Below are positions 35,867 through 46,146 of a DNA stretch of 64,000 nucleotides, piece after piece. This DNA comes from Bacillus sp. EAC (GTDB taxonomy: Bacteria > Bacillota > Bacilli > Bacillales > Bacillaceae_G): the NCBI RefSeq assembly GCF_002156875.1, contig NZ_NCSY01000001.1, positions 372,001 through 436,000 on the forward strand. The letters run 5' to 3'. The notes beneath the pieces were generated by a model. That model was not told the origin of the DNA. It was given only the letters and a program-made list of their open reading frames with translations, and made no database searches. Both the position numbers and the translations under genes were made by a program. Within the stretch, counting starts at the first letter, position 1; each line of letters opens with the position of its first letter.

Positions 35867-36613
35867 ATGTCTACTGTTTTACAACAATCGAATACATCAC
35901 CTAATAAGATCAATCGAAGAATGGAAATGAAGAATGGTTTTTTCGCATCGGTACCTTTAATTATCGGGTATTTGCCGGTTGCTTTTACATTTGGTTTGAT
36001 AGCCAAACAAGCTGAAATCGATTTATTAAATACACTTTCTTTTAGTGCACTAGTATATGCTGGAGCAAGCCAGTTTATGGGATTGTCGATGTTTCTTGCA
36101 GGAGTTAGTTTAGCCCAAATTTATATTGCGACATTTATATTAAACTTTAGGAATTTTGTTATGAGTCTATCATTTAATCATCAATTCAAGGAGATACCTT
36201 TTTGGCATAGAGTCTATTTATCTATTACGTTAACAGATGAAAATTTTGCCGTAACTACTTTAGGTAAAAAAAGTGATTCAAATGGATATTCCTCAACTTA
36301 TTTAATCACTTTACATACAATTGCATATTGTACTTGGATCACTGGTACATTTTTAGGTGTTATTTTTTCTAATCTTATTCCGCAAATTATAAGAGAAAGT
36401 ATGGGTATTTCATTATATGCAATGTTTATTGGCTTATTAACACCAGCAGTACGCACGAATTGGCGGGCATGTGTAATTGTTTTTGTTAGTATGATATTAA
36501 ATTTTTTCCTATCAAACGTATTAAAACTCAGTCAAGGATGGTCATTAATTTTATCAGCTATTTTAGCTAGTTTACTTGCTATCTTTTTAATGAAAGGAGA
36601 TAAGAAAGAATGA
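35867..36613 (+). CDS. azlC: AzlC-family branched-chain amino acid exporter subunit
   Basis: 248 residues with about seven hydrophobic spans. The segments PLIIGYLPVAFTFGLIAKQA, SALVYAGASQFMGLSMFLAG and LTDENFAVTT are family hallmarks. AzlC with AzlD exports branched-chain amino acids and analogues such as 4-azaleucine. The start at 35867 follows GAGAGGAG; an in-frame ATG 36 bases earlier lacks a site. Overlaps azlD by four bases (ATGA). Confidence 0.9.
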   Translation: MSTVLQQSNTSPNKINRRMEMKNGFFASVPLIIGYLPVAFTFGLIAKQAEIDLLNTLSFSALVYAGASQFMGLSMFLAGVSLAQIYIATFILNFRNFVMSLSFNHQFKEIPFWHRVYLSITLTDENFAVTTLGKKSDSNGYSSTYLITLHTIAYCTWITGTFLGVIFSNLIPQIIRESMGISLYAMFIGLLTPAVRTNWRACVIVFVSMILNFFLSNVLKLSQGWSLILSAILASLLAIFLMKGDKKE

Positions 36614-36915
36614 TTATTTTTCTTCTCGTTTTAGGAATGTGTTTAGTTACTATGACCCCAAGACTAATTCCTGTATTCATTGTCGACCGTATTCAATTTC
36701 CAACTTGGGTTTCAAATTGGCTAAAAGGAGTTCCGTATGCAGCACTAGGAGCATTAATTTTTCCAGGCATTCTCAGTGTACAAAAAGGAAATATGAGTGT
36801 TGGTTTAGTTGGTGGAATAGTTGCTATTATCTTATCTATCCTTCGATTACATATCATCTTTGTTGTTTTCGGTTCGATTGGCGCAGTAATACTAATGAAA
36901 TTTTTCTTTAATTAA
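36610..36915 (+). CDS. azlD: AzlD-family branched-chain amino acid exporter subunit
   Basis: 101 residues with three to four spans. MTPRLIPVF near the N-terminus and VPYAALGALIFPGIL are typical of AzlD. ATGA overlap with azlC implies coupled translation and a two-subunit exporter. Confidence 0.9.
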   Translation: MIIFLLVLGMCLVTMTPRLIPVFIVDRIQFPTWVSNWLKGVPYAALGALIFPGILSVQKGNMSVGLVGGIVAIILSILRLHIIFVVFGSIGAVILMKFFFN

Positions 36916-36952
36916 AAAAAGTAGCTAGATTCAAAATCTAGCTACTTTTTTA
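36914..36952. terminator. Bidirectional terminator between azlD and the ABC exporter
   Basis: AAAGTAGCTAGATT CAA AATCTAGCTACTTT-type stem of about 15 bp with T runs in both directions. Confidence 0.87.
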
Positions 36953-38731
36953 TTATTCTGCTAATTGAAGTGACCCTTTATTTTGTAATAAGTACATTTT
37001 GTAATATAAACCTTGTTTAGCTAGTAGTTGTTGGTGGTTTCCTTCTTCTACTATTCTACCTTTGTGAAGTACATAGATACAATCAACATCCTGAATGGTA
37101 GAAAGTCGGTGTGCGATTATAACGGTCGTTCTTCCTTTTCGCATTTCAGTTAAAGCCGTTTGGATTGCTTCCTCAGTCTCACTATCGATGTTTGCTGTTG
37201 CTTCATCTAGTATTAGAATGGTAGGTTTTGCTGCAATCGTTCTAGCAAAAGTAATTAATTGACGTTGACCACTAGACAACGTAGAACCTCTTTCAACAAC
37301 TGCTTCATCATATCCATTAGGTAGTCGTTCAATAAATTCATTTGCCCTTACTAATTCAGCAGCTTCCTTAATTTCTTTATCGGTAATTTCATCGTTATAC
37401 ATTGATATATTGCCTTTTATATCCCCTACAAATAAGTATGGATCTTGCAATACTAATCCGATGTTTGATCGCAATTCACTTTCTTCATAGGTCGATAATT
37501 TCTGACTATCAATTCGGACTTCACCATGATTCACATCGTAAAATCGTAGTAATAAATTCATTATTGTAGATTTACCGCTGCCAGTGTGACCCACAAACGC
37601 GACTGATTGTCCTGGTTGAACCGAAAAAGTTACATCATGGATCACATTATGGATTCCGTCATAAGCGAATGAAACATTTTTGAAATCAATACTTCCCTCA
37701 CCAATTTTGGGAGTATGTGAACCGATTTGAGTTGGAGCTTTTTGTTCTTCATCCATCAAATCAAAAACACGTGATGATGAAACAACTGCTTGCTGCAATA
37801 ATGATAACTTCATCATCATTTGGGTGATTGGTTCAAAAAATCTTTCTAAATAACTAACAAAAGCATAAACAGTTCCGATTTCCACAGGATTACTAAATGA
37901 AGTAATACCAAAGAAACTTAAGACGAACATAATGCCAATTGTATAGATTAAATCAGTTGCAGGTCTTAAGAATAACGAATCTAATCGAATTGTTTTCACA
38001 CCTGCATTAAAGTGAGAACTATTTACACCCTCAAATTCATTCTGCAATCTCTTTTGTTGATTAAATGCTTGAATAATTGACATGCCTTGCAAATGTTCAT
38101 TTAATTTTGCATTAAGATTACTTAGCTGTCCTCTAGTTTCCATAAAGAAAGGAAAGCTTTTTTTTCGGTAAGTTAAGATAACAAAATAAACAATAACTAC
38201 GAGACCAATACAGATAGTCGCTAGCTTAACATTTAATGAATACATCGCAATGATGATACCAATCAAGAATACGATTTGTTGGATAAATGTTGCTAATACA
38301 CTTACATAAAAATCTTTGATTGCTTCAGTATCATTTGTAATTCGAGAAACGATACTACCAATAGGCGTTTTATCAAAAAATGAAAAAGCTAAAGTATGAA
38401 CATGTTCATACACTTTCATCCTTATATCTTGAACAACTTTAAACGCAATTTGTTGAAACATTAAAAGTTGTAAATACGATAAAATGATTTTTCCTACCAT
38501 TAAAACTACATATAACGTAAATAGCCTTAAAATGACATCTTTTGGAAAATACCTTTTCATTAAATGATCGTCAAGAAATCTCTTAACTAGAATTGGCCCA
38601 TACATTTCACAAGCTGTTGCGAGGAAAAGAAAAATAAATGCAAATGTTAATAACAATTTATATTTTTTAAGGAACGAAAGTAAACGAACTAAATCCTTTT
38701 TTTGTCTGGAAACATCGATTTCTTGATTCAT
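36953..38731 (-). CDS. Heterodimeric ABC multidrug exporter, subunit with catalytic Glu
   Basis: 592 residues: six-span exporter domain (about 1-320) followed by an ATPase domain. Walker A GHTGSGKST, Walker B ILILDEATANID with the catalytic Glu, and switch His in IIAHRLSTI. The signature reads LSSGQRQL rather than LSGGQ. With the adjacent subunit this gives one complete and one degenerate ATP site, as in BmrCD, YfiBC and LmrCD-type pumps. The two genes abut with no gap (stop at 38732), so they are coupled. The substrate is unknown. Confidence 0.9.
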   Translation of the reverse strand: MNQEIDVSRQKKDLVRLLSFLKKYKLLLTFAFIFLFLATACEMYGPILVKRFLDDHLMKRYFPKDVILRLFTLYVVLMVGKIILSYLQLLMFQQIAFKVVQDIRMKVYEHVHTLAFSFFDKTPIGSIVSRITNDTEAIKDFYVSVLATFIQQIVFLIGIIIAMYSLNVKLATICIGLVVIVYFVILTYRKKSFPFFMETRGQLSNLNAKLNEHLQGMSIIQAFNQQKRLQNEFEGVNSSHFNAGVKTIRLDSLFLRPATDLIYTIGIMFVLSFFGITSFSNPVEIGTVYAFVSYLERFFEPITQMMMKLSLLQQAVVSSSRVFDLMDEEQKAPTQIGSHTPKIGEGSIDFKNVSFAYDGIHNVIHDVTFSVQPGQSVAFVGHTGSGKSTIMNLLLRFYDVNHGEVRIDSQKLSTYEESELRSNIGLVLQDPYLFVGDIKGNISMYNDEITDKEIKEAAELVRANEFIERLPNGYDEAVVERGSTLSSGQRQLITFARTIAAKPTILILDEATANIDSETEEAIQTALTEMRKGRTTVIIAHRLSTIQDVDCIYVLHKGRIVEEGNHQQLLAKQGLYYKMYLLQNKGSLQLAE

Positions 38732-40483
38732 TTATCTCCCTCCTTGCTCGACAAGCTCTTCTAATTGTTGTCTTTCAAACATTTCTTTGTACCAACCATT
38801 TTGTTGAACTAACTCTTCATGTTTCCCGCGTTGAATAATTCTACCTTCATCTAACACGATAATTAGATCACTATGCATTACGGCACTCATTCGATGAGAA
38901 GTAATAAATGTCGTTTTCCCATCTCTTTCATCCTTTAATGAACGCAATATTTTCTCCTCAGTTTTTGCATCAACAGCTGATAAACAGTCATCTAAAATTA
39001 AAATATTAGGATTTTTAATTAAAGATCTGGCAATCGAAATTCGTTGTTTTTGTCCACCAGATAAGGAAACCCCTCTTTCCCCTACAACAGTTTCATATCC
39101 TAATGGAAACTCTAAAATATCATCATGAATATTTGCTATCTCTGCAGCTTTATATACATCTTCTATCGATGAATTAATTTGACTAAACGCAATGTTTTCT
39201 TTTATTGTATTTGAAAACAAAAAATGTTCTTGTGGAACATAACCAATATGTTCTCTTAATGCTAATAGAGTGGTATCTTTTAGATTGACGTCTCCAACAG
39301 ATATTCCTCCGTTATTAACCTCGTACTCTCTTAACAATAATTTTAAAAGCGTTGTTTTTCCTTGGCCCGTTTTACCAACAATCCCAATAGTTTGACCTTC
39401 TTGAACACTGAACTTGATGTCCCTTAATTCAAAGTTAGATTCTTCATTAAATTTAAAAAAATTAATTGAGTAATTTATTTCACCCATAGAAAGTTTTGTA
39501 CTTGCGTGCTGGCTATCTTTTATTTCAGGTTCAATACTTAATAAAGAACGGATCCGATCATATGAAGCACGACCTCTTTCTACGATATTAAACAACCATC
39601 CTATTGCTAGCATTGGCCAAATTAAAATACCCAAATAAGTAACAAACGTGATTAACTGTCCAACTGTAATCTCATCTACAATTACTAATCTTGACCCATA
39701 GACAACTGCAATCATATAGCACACAGATACCACAAGCATGATCGTTGGATCAAAAAGTGCATCAATTCTTGCTACCTTCATATTATTCTTAACAACAGTA
39801 TCAGCTTGACTTTTAAATGCTTCGATATCTTCTTTAGATTGACCTAAACTTCTAATAACCTTTAATCCGCTCATGCTTTCCTGCACTTTATTATTCAGTT
39901 CAGAAAAAGATTCCTGCGCTAAATGAAATCTTTGATGCAATAATTTCCCGTAATATTGAGTTAATATTGCCATCACAGGAAGTGGCAGTAGACTTAAGAT
40001 TGTCAACTTCCAGCTTATAGAGACTGCCATCATTACTAAAACTGATCCACCTAAAATGATTGAATCAACAAATGTCAAAATTCCAGCTCCTGCTGTTTCA
40101 CGAACTGCTTGAACATCATTTGTAGCATGAGCCATTAAATCTCCAATTCTATTTTTCTGGTAAAAAGATGGAGACATTTTTGTAAAATGATTATATAAGT
40201 CATCTCTTAATTGTTTTGCTAACTTTAAGGAAGAACCAAAAATCATTCTTCTCCACCAAAATCGAAACGTATAAAGGAGTAATCCATTAATGAATATTAA
40301 ACAAACCCAAAAAAGTAAGTTTTTACCGTTTAATGAGTTTTTAATCAATTCATCAATCACATAACCAATAACTTTCGGAGGTAGTAGCTCTAATAATGCA
40401 ACGATTACTAATAGAGATATACCCCATATATAACTTCTTTTTTCTTGTTTAAAAAACCAAAACAAATCCTTAAAGACTGACAT
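38732..40483 (-). CDS. Heterodimeric ABC multidrug exporter, subunit with degenerate catalytic residue
   Basis: 583 residues. Six-span N-terminal domain, then Walker A GKTGQGKTT, canonical signature LSGGQKQR, Walker B ILILDDCLSAVD with Asp in place of the catalytic Glu, and switch His in SHRMSA. This mirrors BmrC (YheI) of B. subtilis. The start at 40483 has GGGGGTGAGGG upstream; earlier in-frame codons lie inside that site. No leader peptide-attenuator like bmrB could be confirmed upstream. Confidence 0.9.
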   Translation of the reverse strand: MSVFKDLFWFFKQEKRSYIWGISLLVIVALLELLPPKVIGYVIDELIKNSLNGKNLLFWVCLIFINGLLLYTFRFWWRRMIFGSSLKLAKQLRDDLYNHFTKMSPSFYQKNRIGDLMAHATNDVQAVRETAGAGILTFVDSIILGGSVLVMMAVSISWKLTILSLLPLPVMAILTQYYGKLLHQRFHLAQESFSELNNKVQESMSGLKVIRSLGQSKEDIEAFKSQADTVVKNNMKVARIDALFDPTIMLVVSVCYMIAVVYGSRLVIVDEITVGQLITFVTYLGILIWPMLAIGWLFNIVERGRASYDRIRSLLSIEPEIKDSQHASTKLSMGEINYSINFFKFNEESNFELRDIKFSVQEGQTIGIVGKTGQGKTTLLKLLLREYEVNNGGISVGDVNLKDTTLLALREHIGYVPQEHFLFSNTIKENIAFSQINSSIEDVYKAAEIANIHDDILEFPLGYETVVGERGVSLSGGQKQRISIARSLIKNPNILILDDCLSAVDAKTEEKILRSLKDERDGKTTFITSHRMSAVMHSDLIIVLDEGRIIQRGKHEELVQQNGWYKEMFERQQLEELVEQGGR

Positions 40484-40591
40484 TCCCTCACCCCCGTCAC
40501 ACACGAAATTTGATTTAAAAAAATATTGTGAAAAATCAAAACTTAAGTGTCTATTATAACATAATTTACAATCTTAGAATTAAACAAAAAA

Positions 40592-40625
40592 TAAAAATGC
40601 ACAACCCTTTATGGTCTGTGCATCT
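40592..40625 (-). terminator. Hairpin downstream of the yneF fragment
   Basis: ATGCACAACC and GGTCTGTGCAT-type stem followed on the minus strand by a T-rich run. Its place just after the duplicated yneF 3' end suggests it is the original yneF terminator. Confidence 0.65.
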
Positions 40626-40645
40626 TATAGGAGCTATTTTGCTCA

Positions 40646-40729
40646 TATTATTTTGATGTGTTATTCATAGTCTTCATCATTTGATTATTTTTCATCTGAA
40701 AAGGCTTTTGTCCCATTTGAGCCATCATA
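40646..40729 (-). pseudogene. Duplicated 3' end of yneF
   Basis: 84 bases align without gaps to 42037-42120, the last codons and stop of yneF, with five mismatches. In frame it encodes MMAQMGQKP...QMMKTMNNTSK and a TAA, ending like intact YneF. There is no start or membrane-span region. It marks one edge of the stretch that separates yneF from its likely original downstream DNA. Confidence 0.85.
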
Positions 40730-40789
40730 GTGTAAAACCGTTGATATATCCGGGTTTCATCAACTAATTCGAAATATTTCAATGTCTCG

Positions 40790-41680
40790 TTAGTTTGAAG
40801 TTAGTTTTCTTTTTAATTTAAAATCATCATAACCAAAAACAAGATAATCTGCATCTTTCTTATAAGGGATACATAGATAAGTATCACCTTCTAAATAATA
40901 ATTAAAGCCACTTAATCTAAACTTCCCCCAATCAACATAAACACTAGTATAGTCATTTACTGTAAACTTCTCCAAATCATCATAACCACTATTAGTGTCG
41001 AGCGATCCATCGCCTAATTCAACCTGTGCAGTTCCTTCAAATTCATTTGATTTATTCATAGGACCAATAGAAATATTTACTATATTCCCCTCTTTATTAG
41101 TTCCTTCCCAATCACCAGAAATATCGTAATTAAGTGTGAAGTCTTTTTGTTCTTTTGATTTATCATAATACCATTGTTCATCTAAAAAACTATATTTGTA
41201 ATAATAAGCAATTGTACCAGATATACTCATTAAGTTTGAATTAAATTTATGTTCTACATATACAACATCCGAACCATTATCCAGATTAGTTTCTCTTCTC
41301 AATATCTTCATGTCAACTGAGTTTTGGATATAAAAATCCTCTCTAATCTTTTTTATATTTACTAATTTAGAAGGCTCATGAAACAACTTATTATATTGTT
41401 CTTTTATCGTATCATTTTTTGAAATTGTTAAACTTAAAACAAAGATAATAAATACAGCTAAAAGAGCAATAAGTATTCTTCTTTTTTGAAATTTTTCTTT
41501 CATTTCTAATTTAAGCAAAAAATCTCCTCTTTCCCCTAAAAAGTTAATCGTTTTCATATCCACTTGTTCATAGGTGCTTACATCTTTTGGCACTTTTTTT
41601 AGTAACTCTTCTCTTATATCGGTACAATGGACTATATTTTTCATAATTTTCTGTAAAAATATAGAATTATTACTTTTCAT
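40790..41680 (-). CDS. Orphan single-span membrane protein
   Basis: 296 residues. Cytoplasmic N-terminus of about 66 residues, a hydrophobic span at about 68-86 (RILIALLAVFIIFVLSLTI), and an extracytoplasmic domain of about 210 residues. The C-terminal half has repeated beta-like stretches (SGDWEGTNKEGNIVNISIG, GTAQVELGDGSL, SVYVDWGKFRLSGFNYYLEGDTYLCI) suggestive of a small beta-barrel. No Cys-x-x-Cys or catalytic motif. A ribosome site is not obvious. It lies wholly inside the islet bounded by yneF repeats, so it is probably acquired. Function unknown. Confidence 0.65.
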   Translation of the reverse strand: MKSNNSIFLQKIMKNIVHCTDIREELLKKVPKDVSTYEQVDMKTINFLGERGDFLLKLEMKEKFQKRRILIALLAVFIIFVLSLTISKNDTIKEQYNKLFHEPSKLVNIKKIREDFYIQNSVDMKILRRETNLDNGSDVVYVEHKFNSNLMSISGTIAYYYKYSFLDEQWYYDKSKEQKDFTLNYDISGDWEGTNKEGNIVNISIGPMNKSNEFEGTAQVELGDGSLDTNSGYDDLEKFTVNDYTSVYVDWGKFRLSGFNYYLEGDTYLCIPYKKDADYLVFGYDDFKLKRKLTSN

Positions 41681-41769
41681 TAGAAACGCCTTTTTGAGCT
41701 TATTAGTATGTAAGATAATTTAATAATTCTAAATTCAACAATATTCTTCAACGAAGTTAATGGTCCTCA

Positions 41770-41856
41770 CTAATTCTCCTTATTTAATTTCTTTGCTGTA
41801 AAACCTTTTGCTTGGCAGTAGTATAGATATTCTTCTAAAGCATCTTCTAACAACAA
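41770..41856 (-). pseudogene. Integrase N-terminal fragment (tyrosine recombinase-like)
   Basis: From a TTG with GGGAG upstream the frame reads LLEDALEEYLYYCQAKGFTAKK and stops after 28 codons. DALEEYLYYCQAKGFTxKT is the kind of opening seen in the SAM-like core-binding domain of phage and transposon integrases. Everything after that domain start is missing. The assignment rests on a short match from memory. Confidence 0.55.
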
Positions 41857-41858
41857 AA

Positions 41859-41901
41859 AAACCACTCCCTATTGGTTAAATTTCCAATAGAAAAGTGGTT
41901 T
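41859..41901. repeat. Interrupted inverted repeat at the islet border
   Basis: AAACCACT (41859-41866) pairs with AGTGGTTT (41894-41901), and ATTGG with CCAAT inside it. It covers the ribosome site of the integrase fragment. It may be a terminator for transcription from yneF or a recombination-related palindrome. Confidence 0.6.
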
Positions 41902-42038
41902 CGGATTAGTTTAATGAAAGATTAAGTAAGTAAATTTAAAACTCATATAAAGGATTAACCCTATAGAGTGTTTTATTAAAAAATTCATCTTACAAATCGC
42001 ACAAATCAATCAATAAAGCCTTATATATCAAGGGTTTA

Positions 42039-42251
42039 TTATTTTGATGTGTTATTCATAGCCTTCATCATTTGATTAATTTTCTTCTGAGAAGGTTTTT
42101 GTCCCATTTGAGCCATCATAACTTTTAACATTTGTTCATTAATTGGTGGATTTTTCTTTAAATAGTTCATAGTGTATTGACGAGCTACGAAAAATCCTAT
42201 CGCTACACCAGCAACTAATGCCAGTAGTCCGATTAGAATGTATAACCACAT
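42039..42251 (-). CDS. yneF: YneF (UPF0154) small membrane protein, intact copy
   Basis: 70 residues. N-terminal membrane span ([25 protein letters not shown]), then [34 protein letters not shown], the signature of the UPF0154/YneF family. AAGGAGG lies upstream. The start at 42251 replaces an in-frame codon 69 bases earlier that would add a non-family extension. Follows sirA as in B. subtilis. Function unknown. Confidence 0.9.
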   Translation of the reverse strand: MWLYILIGLLALVAGVAIGFFVARQYTMNYLKKNPPINEQMLKVMMAQMGQKPSQKKINQMMKAMNNTSK

Positions 42252-42335
42252 ATTTATTGCTTCCTCCTTAAAATCATCTAGAACAATTTTACTAAAACAA
42301 TCCAGTTTATACAAGAGCAAACCGTAATTTATTCT

Positions 42336-42773
42336 TTAAATGTACTTTTGATACGCGATTGGTCTAAGCCACCCAAAACGCTCACCCTTCATATCGATTG
42401 CAATGAACGTAGATCGGTATTTTCTTAATAATTCAAAAAAAATCGTTTCTGACTCTAATGTACCATCCGCATACAAAACAATTTCTTGAGGATAAATTTT
42501 TAGTTGAGCTTTTGCACCATCGGGAAGTTCTAGAATATACTCTCCTGTTTCTTCATGAAAGTAGATTTGATGAGGATTACTTTTACGAATAAGTGTGTGG
42601 AGCTCAAATAAAGGTATTGGTTCGGTTATAAATTGTATTTGTTTGTCTATTATATTCCTTAATTCGATTGATGCGTGATAATATTCATTAATTAGTTGAT
42701 ATATTTTATGCTCTCTACCATAAAATTCTATAGAAAGTGGTTCACGAATCAAATAAATTTTATATTCTCTCAT
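42336..42773 (-). CDS. sirA: Sporulation inhibitor of replication SirA
   Basis: 145 residues. In B. subtilis SirA (YneE) binds DnaA domain I at the onset of sporulation and blocks new rounds of replication. Family features: FYGREHKIYQLINEYY, QIQFITEPIPLFELH, and the end ETIFFELLRKYRSTFIAIDMKGERFGWLRPI. The start at 42773 follows GGAGTGG; an ATG 51 bases earlier has no site. Position between tkt and yneF matches B. subtilis. Confidence 0.9.
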   Translation of the reverse strand: MREYKIYLIREPLSIEFYGREHKIYQLINEYYHASIELRNIIDKQIQFITEPIPLFELHTLIRKSNPHQIYFHEETGEYILELPDGAKAQLKIYPQEIVLYADGTLESETIFFELLRKYRSTFIAIDMKGERFGWLRPIAYQKYI

Positions 42774-42907
42774 AACTTGTCCACTCCTAACAACTATCTG
42801 TATGGAAATTATATAAAATTCCAATTAAAATATTTGTCTTTTTAAGGAGTAGAAAATCAACTATTTTTGTCGAATAATATTTACCAACCGAATTAAGGCT
42901 TTTTTGC

Positions 42908-44911
42908 TTAACCTAAGACTTTTTTGGCTGCTGACACTACATGGTCAACTGTAAATCCGAATTTCTCCATTAACAATCCACCTGGAGCAGATGCACCAAA
43001 CGTATCGATTGCAATTACTTCTCCATCTAATCCAACATATTTATGCCATCCGAATGAAGAACCCATTTCAACTGCAACACGTTTTGTTACTTCTTTTGGA
43101 AGTACTGATTGTTTGTATTCATTAGATTGTTTTTCAAATAGATCCATTGAAGGCATTGAAACTACTGATGCAGAAATTCCTTCAGCAGCTAATTTTTCTT
43201 GAGCTCCAACTGCTAATTGAACTTCACTACCTGCTGCAATTAACACAACATCAATTTTCTCTTGCTTAGCTGGCGAAATAACGTAAGCACCTTTTGATAC
43301 CTTATTATATATATCAGTTGTAGTACCTTCTAATATAGGTAAATCTTGACGAGATAAAACTAACATTGTTGGTGCATCTTTTGCCTCAACAGCTACTTTC
43401 CATGCTGCTGAGCTCTCATTTCCATCGGCTGGTCGAATCACATTAATATTCGGCATAGATCTGAAAGATGCTAATTGTTCTACTGGCTCATGAGTTGGAC
43501 CATCTTCTCCGACTGCAATACTATCATGCGTAAATACATATGTTACCGGTAAATTCATTAGAGATGCTAAACGAATTGCTGGCTTTAAGTAATCAGAGAA
43601 TACGAAGAACGTCGCACCAAATGAATGAACTCCACCATGTAAAGCCATACCATTTAATGCTGCACCCATTGCAAATTCACGAACACCAAACCAAATATTA
43701 CGACCTTCATAACTATTTCTAGTGAAGTCACCTTTACCATTCATGTAAGTTTTGTTTGACCCTGCTAAGTCAGCTGATCCACCAAAGAAGCTAGGTAGTA
43801 CATTTGCAATTACGTTAATTGCTTCACCTGAAGATGAACGAGTTGCAATTTTCTTTCCTAGTTCGTACTTTGGTAACACTTCCTCTAAATCAACTGTAAT
43901 TTTTCCTTCAATTGCATTTTTTAGCTGAGCTGCTAGTTCAGGATATTTTTCCTCATATTTAGCGAAAGTAGCGTTCCATTCCTGTACTTTCTTAACACCA
44001 GCTTCTACAATAACATGATTAAAGTGCGCATAAACTTCTTCTGGCACATGGAAAGCATTTTCATATTCCCATGCATAAGCTTGTTTTGTTAAGATTGTTT
44101 CTTCTTTACCTAATGGTTCACCGTGAGATTTTGATTTACCTGATTTATTAGGCGATCCATAACCAATTGTTGTTTTCACTTCGATTAAAGTAGGTTTTGT
44201 TAATTCTTGTTGTGCTTTTTCTATAGCAGTATTAATTTCATCTAAATCATTGCCATTTTCTACACGAATTACTTGCCATCCGTATGCTTTATATCGATCT
44301 TCAACACTTTCTGAAAACGAACGATTTAATTCTCCATCTAATGAAATATCATTCGAATCGTATAGAACAACAAGGCGTCCTAATCCTAAATGACCAGCAA
44401 GTGAAGCTGCCTCAGCAGAAACACCTTCCATTAAGTCTCCGTCACCACAAATTGAATATGTAAAATGATCTACTACATTAAACTCTTCTTTATTATATGT
44501 ATCGGCTAAATGACGTTCAGCTAGGGCCATTCCTACTGCCATTGCAATACCTTGTCCTAATGGACCTGTGGTAGCTTCTACACCATGTGTATGTCCAAAC
44601 TCTGGATGTCCTGGTGTATTACTTCCCCATTGACGGAAGTTTTTTATATCTTCAATAGAAACCTCGTAACCTGATAAATGAAGCATGCTATACAATAACA
44701 TTGATCCATGACCAGCAGATAAAACAAAACGATCTCTGTTAAACCACTTTGAATTCTTTGGATTATGATTCATATATTTCGCAAATAGTGCATATGCCAT
44801 TGGTGCAGCACCCATCGGCATTCCTGGGTGACCAGAATTTGATTTTTCGATTGCATCAATTGATAAAGTACGAATCGTATTGATTGCTAATTGTTCAATT
44901 TTAGTAGACAT
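42908..44911 (-). CDS. tkt: Transketolase
   Basis: 667 residues, usual length. Thiamine-diphosphate enzyme moving two-carbon units in the pentose phosphate pathway. N-terminal [19 protein letters not shown], ThDP/Mg motif [32 protein letters not shown], and the pyrimidine-domain block [23 protein letters not shown] are all present. AAGGAGCG precedes the ATG. Between ynzC and sirA as in B. subtilis. Confidence 0.97.
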   Translation of the reverse strand: MSTKIEQLAINTIRTLSIDAIEKSNSGHPGMPMGAAPMAYALFAKYMNHNPKNSKWFNRDRFVLSAGHGSMLLYSMLHLSGYEVSIEDIKNFRQWGSNTPGHPEFGHTHGVEATTGPLGQGIAMAVGMALAERHLADTYNKEEFNVVDHFTYSICGDGDLMEGVSAEAASLAGHLGLGRLVVLYDSNDISLDGELNRSFSESVEDRYKAYGWQVIRVENGNDLDEINTAIEKAQQELTKPTLIEVKTTIGYGSPNKSGKSKSHGEPLGKEETILTKQAYAWEYENAFHVPEEVYAHFNHVIVEAGVKKVQEWNATFAKYEEKYPELAAQLKNAIEGKITVDLEEVLPKYELGKKIATRSSSGEAINVIANVLPSFFGGSADLAGSNKTYMNGKGDFTRNSYEGRNIWFGVREFAMGAALNGMALHGGVHSFGATFFVFSDYLKPAIRLASLMNLPVTYVFTHDSIAVGEDGPTHEPVEQLASFRSMPNINVIRPADGNESSAAWKVAVEAKDAPTMLVLSRQDLPILEGTTTDIYNKVSKGAYVISPAKQEKIDVVLIAAGSEVQLAVGAQEKLAAEGISASVVSMPSMDLFEKQSNEYKQSVLPKEVTKRVAVEMGSSFGWHKYVGLDGEVIAIDTFGASAPGGLLMEKFGFTVDHVVSAAKKVLG

Positions 44912-45021
44912 AAATTTCGCTCCTTTAGCTTATTCACAACTATTATCATATAATTTACCATGATTTATGACAATAAACATCCTTTAGTTTTGACAATTTT
45001 TACAAATAATTGACATGAAAT

Positions 45022-45049
45022 AGAAAAAAGCAGAAATAAATTCTGCTTT
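45022..45049 (-). terminator. Terminator overlapping the ynzC stop
   Basis: AAAGCAGAA and TTCTGCTTT flank a TAAA loop and are followed on the minus strand by T residues; the left arm includes the end of ynzC. Confidence 0.7.
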
Positions 45050-45287
45050 AATGTAAATTTCTTTTTCGAATTGCCTTCTCGACTTTTAATTTAGCAGGTG
45101 TAACATCGTTCCCTTTTTCGTCTACAATTTTAAGTGAAGTTAATTCATCAAGCATTCTAGAACGAAAGTCTGCTAAATATTCTTTTCGTAGTTTATCTTG
45201 TTCAACTTTTTCGTCAGGAGTTAATCCCACTTCTTTTGACTTTTTAGATAATTCATTTATTCTATTTAAAGTTTTATTAGAAACCAT
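45048..45287 (-). CDS. ynzC: YnzC (UPF0291/DUF896) protein
   Basis: 79 residues. INELSKKSKEVGLTPDEKVEQDKLRKEYLADFR is the DUF896 signature, a two-helix hairpin followed by a disordered tail. In B. subtilis it lies in the SOS-controlled yneA-yneB-ynzC operon. GAGAGGT precedes the ATG. Function unknown. Confidence 0.93.
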   Translation of the reverse strand: MVSNKTLNRINELSKKSKEVGLTPDEKVEQDKLRKEYLADFRSRMLDELTSLKIVDEKGNDVTPAKLKVEKAIRKRNLH

Positions 45288-45349
45288 AGTTTTACCTCTC
45301 CTTTAATTGAATCAGCTATTCAATGTAAACCATAATACAATAAATTACA

Positions 45350-46072
<723 letters not shown>

Positions 46073-46146
46073 TTATCCTATCATGATATAATTAAAAAAA
46101 TAAAGAGGAACGTATTATCTACTTTAAAGATAAGGGGGAACTATAA

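Larger units (their letters stand above)
40730..42036. mobile_element. Candidate decayed integrative islet in the 3' end of yneF
   Basis: About 1.3 kb bounded by direct repeats of the yneF 3' end (40646-40729 and 42037-42120). It holds an orphan membrane protein gene and, next to the intact yneF end, a 28-codon integrase-like N-terminal fragment with its own ribosome site. Integrative elements often insert at the 3' end of a gene, duplicate that end, and keep the integrase at one border. Five differences between the copies indicate age. A simple gene duplication followed by deletion would also give the repeats. Confidence 0.45.
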
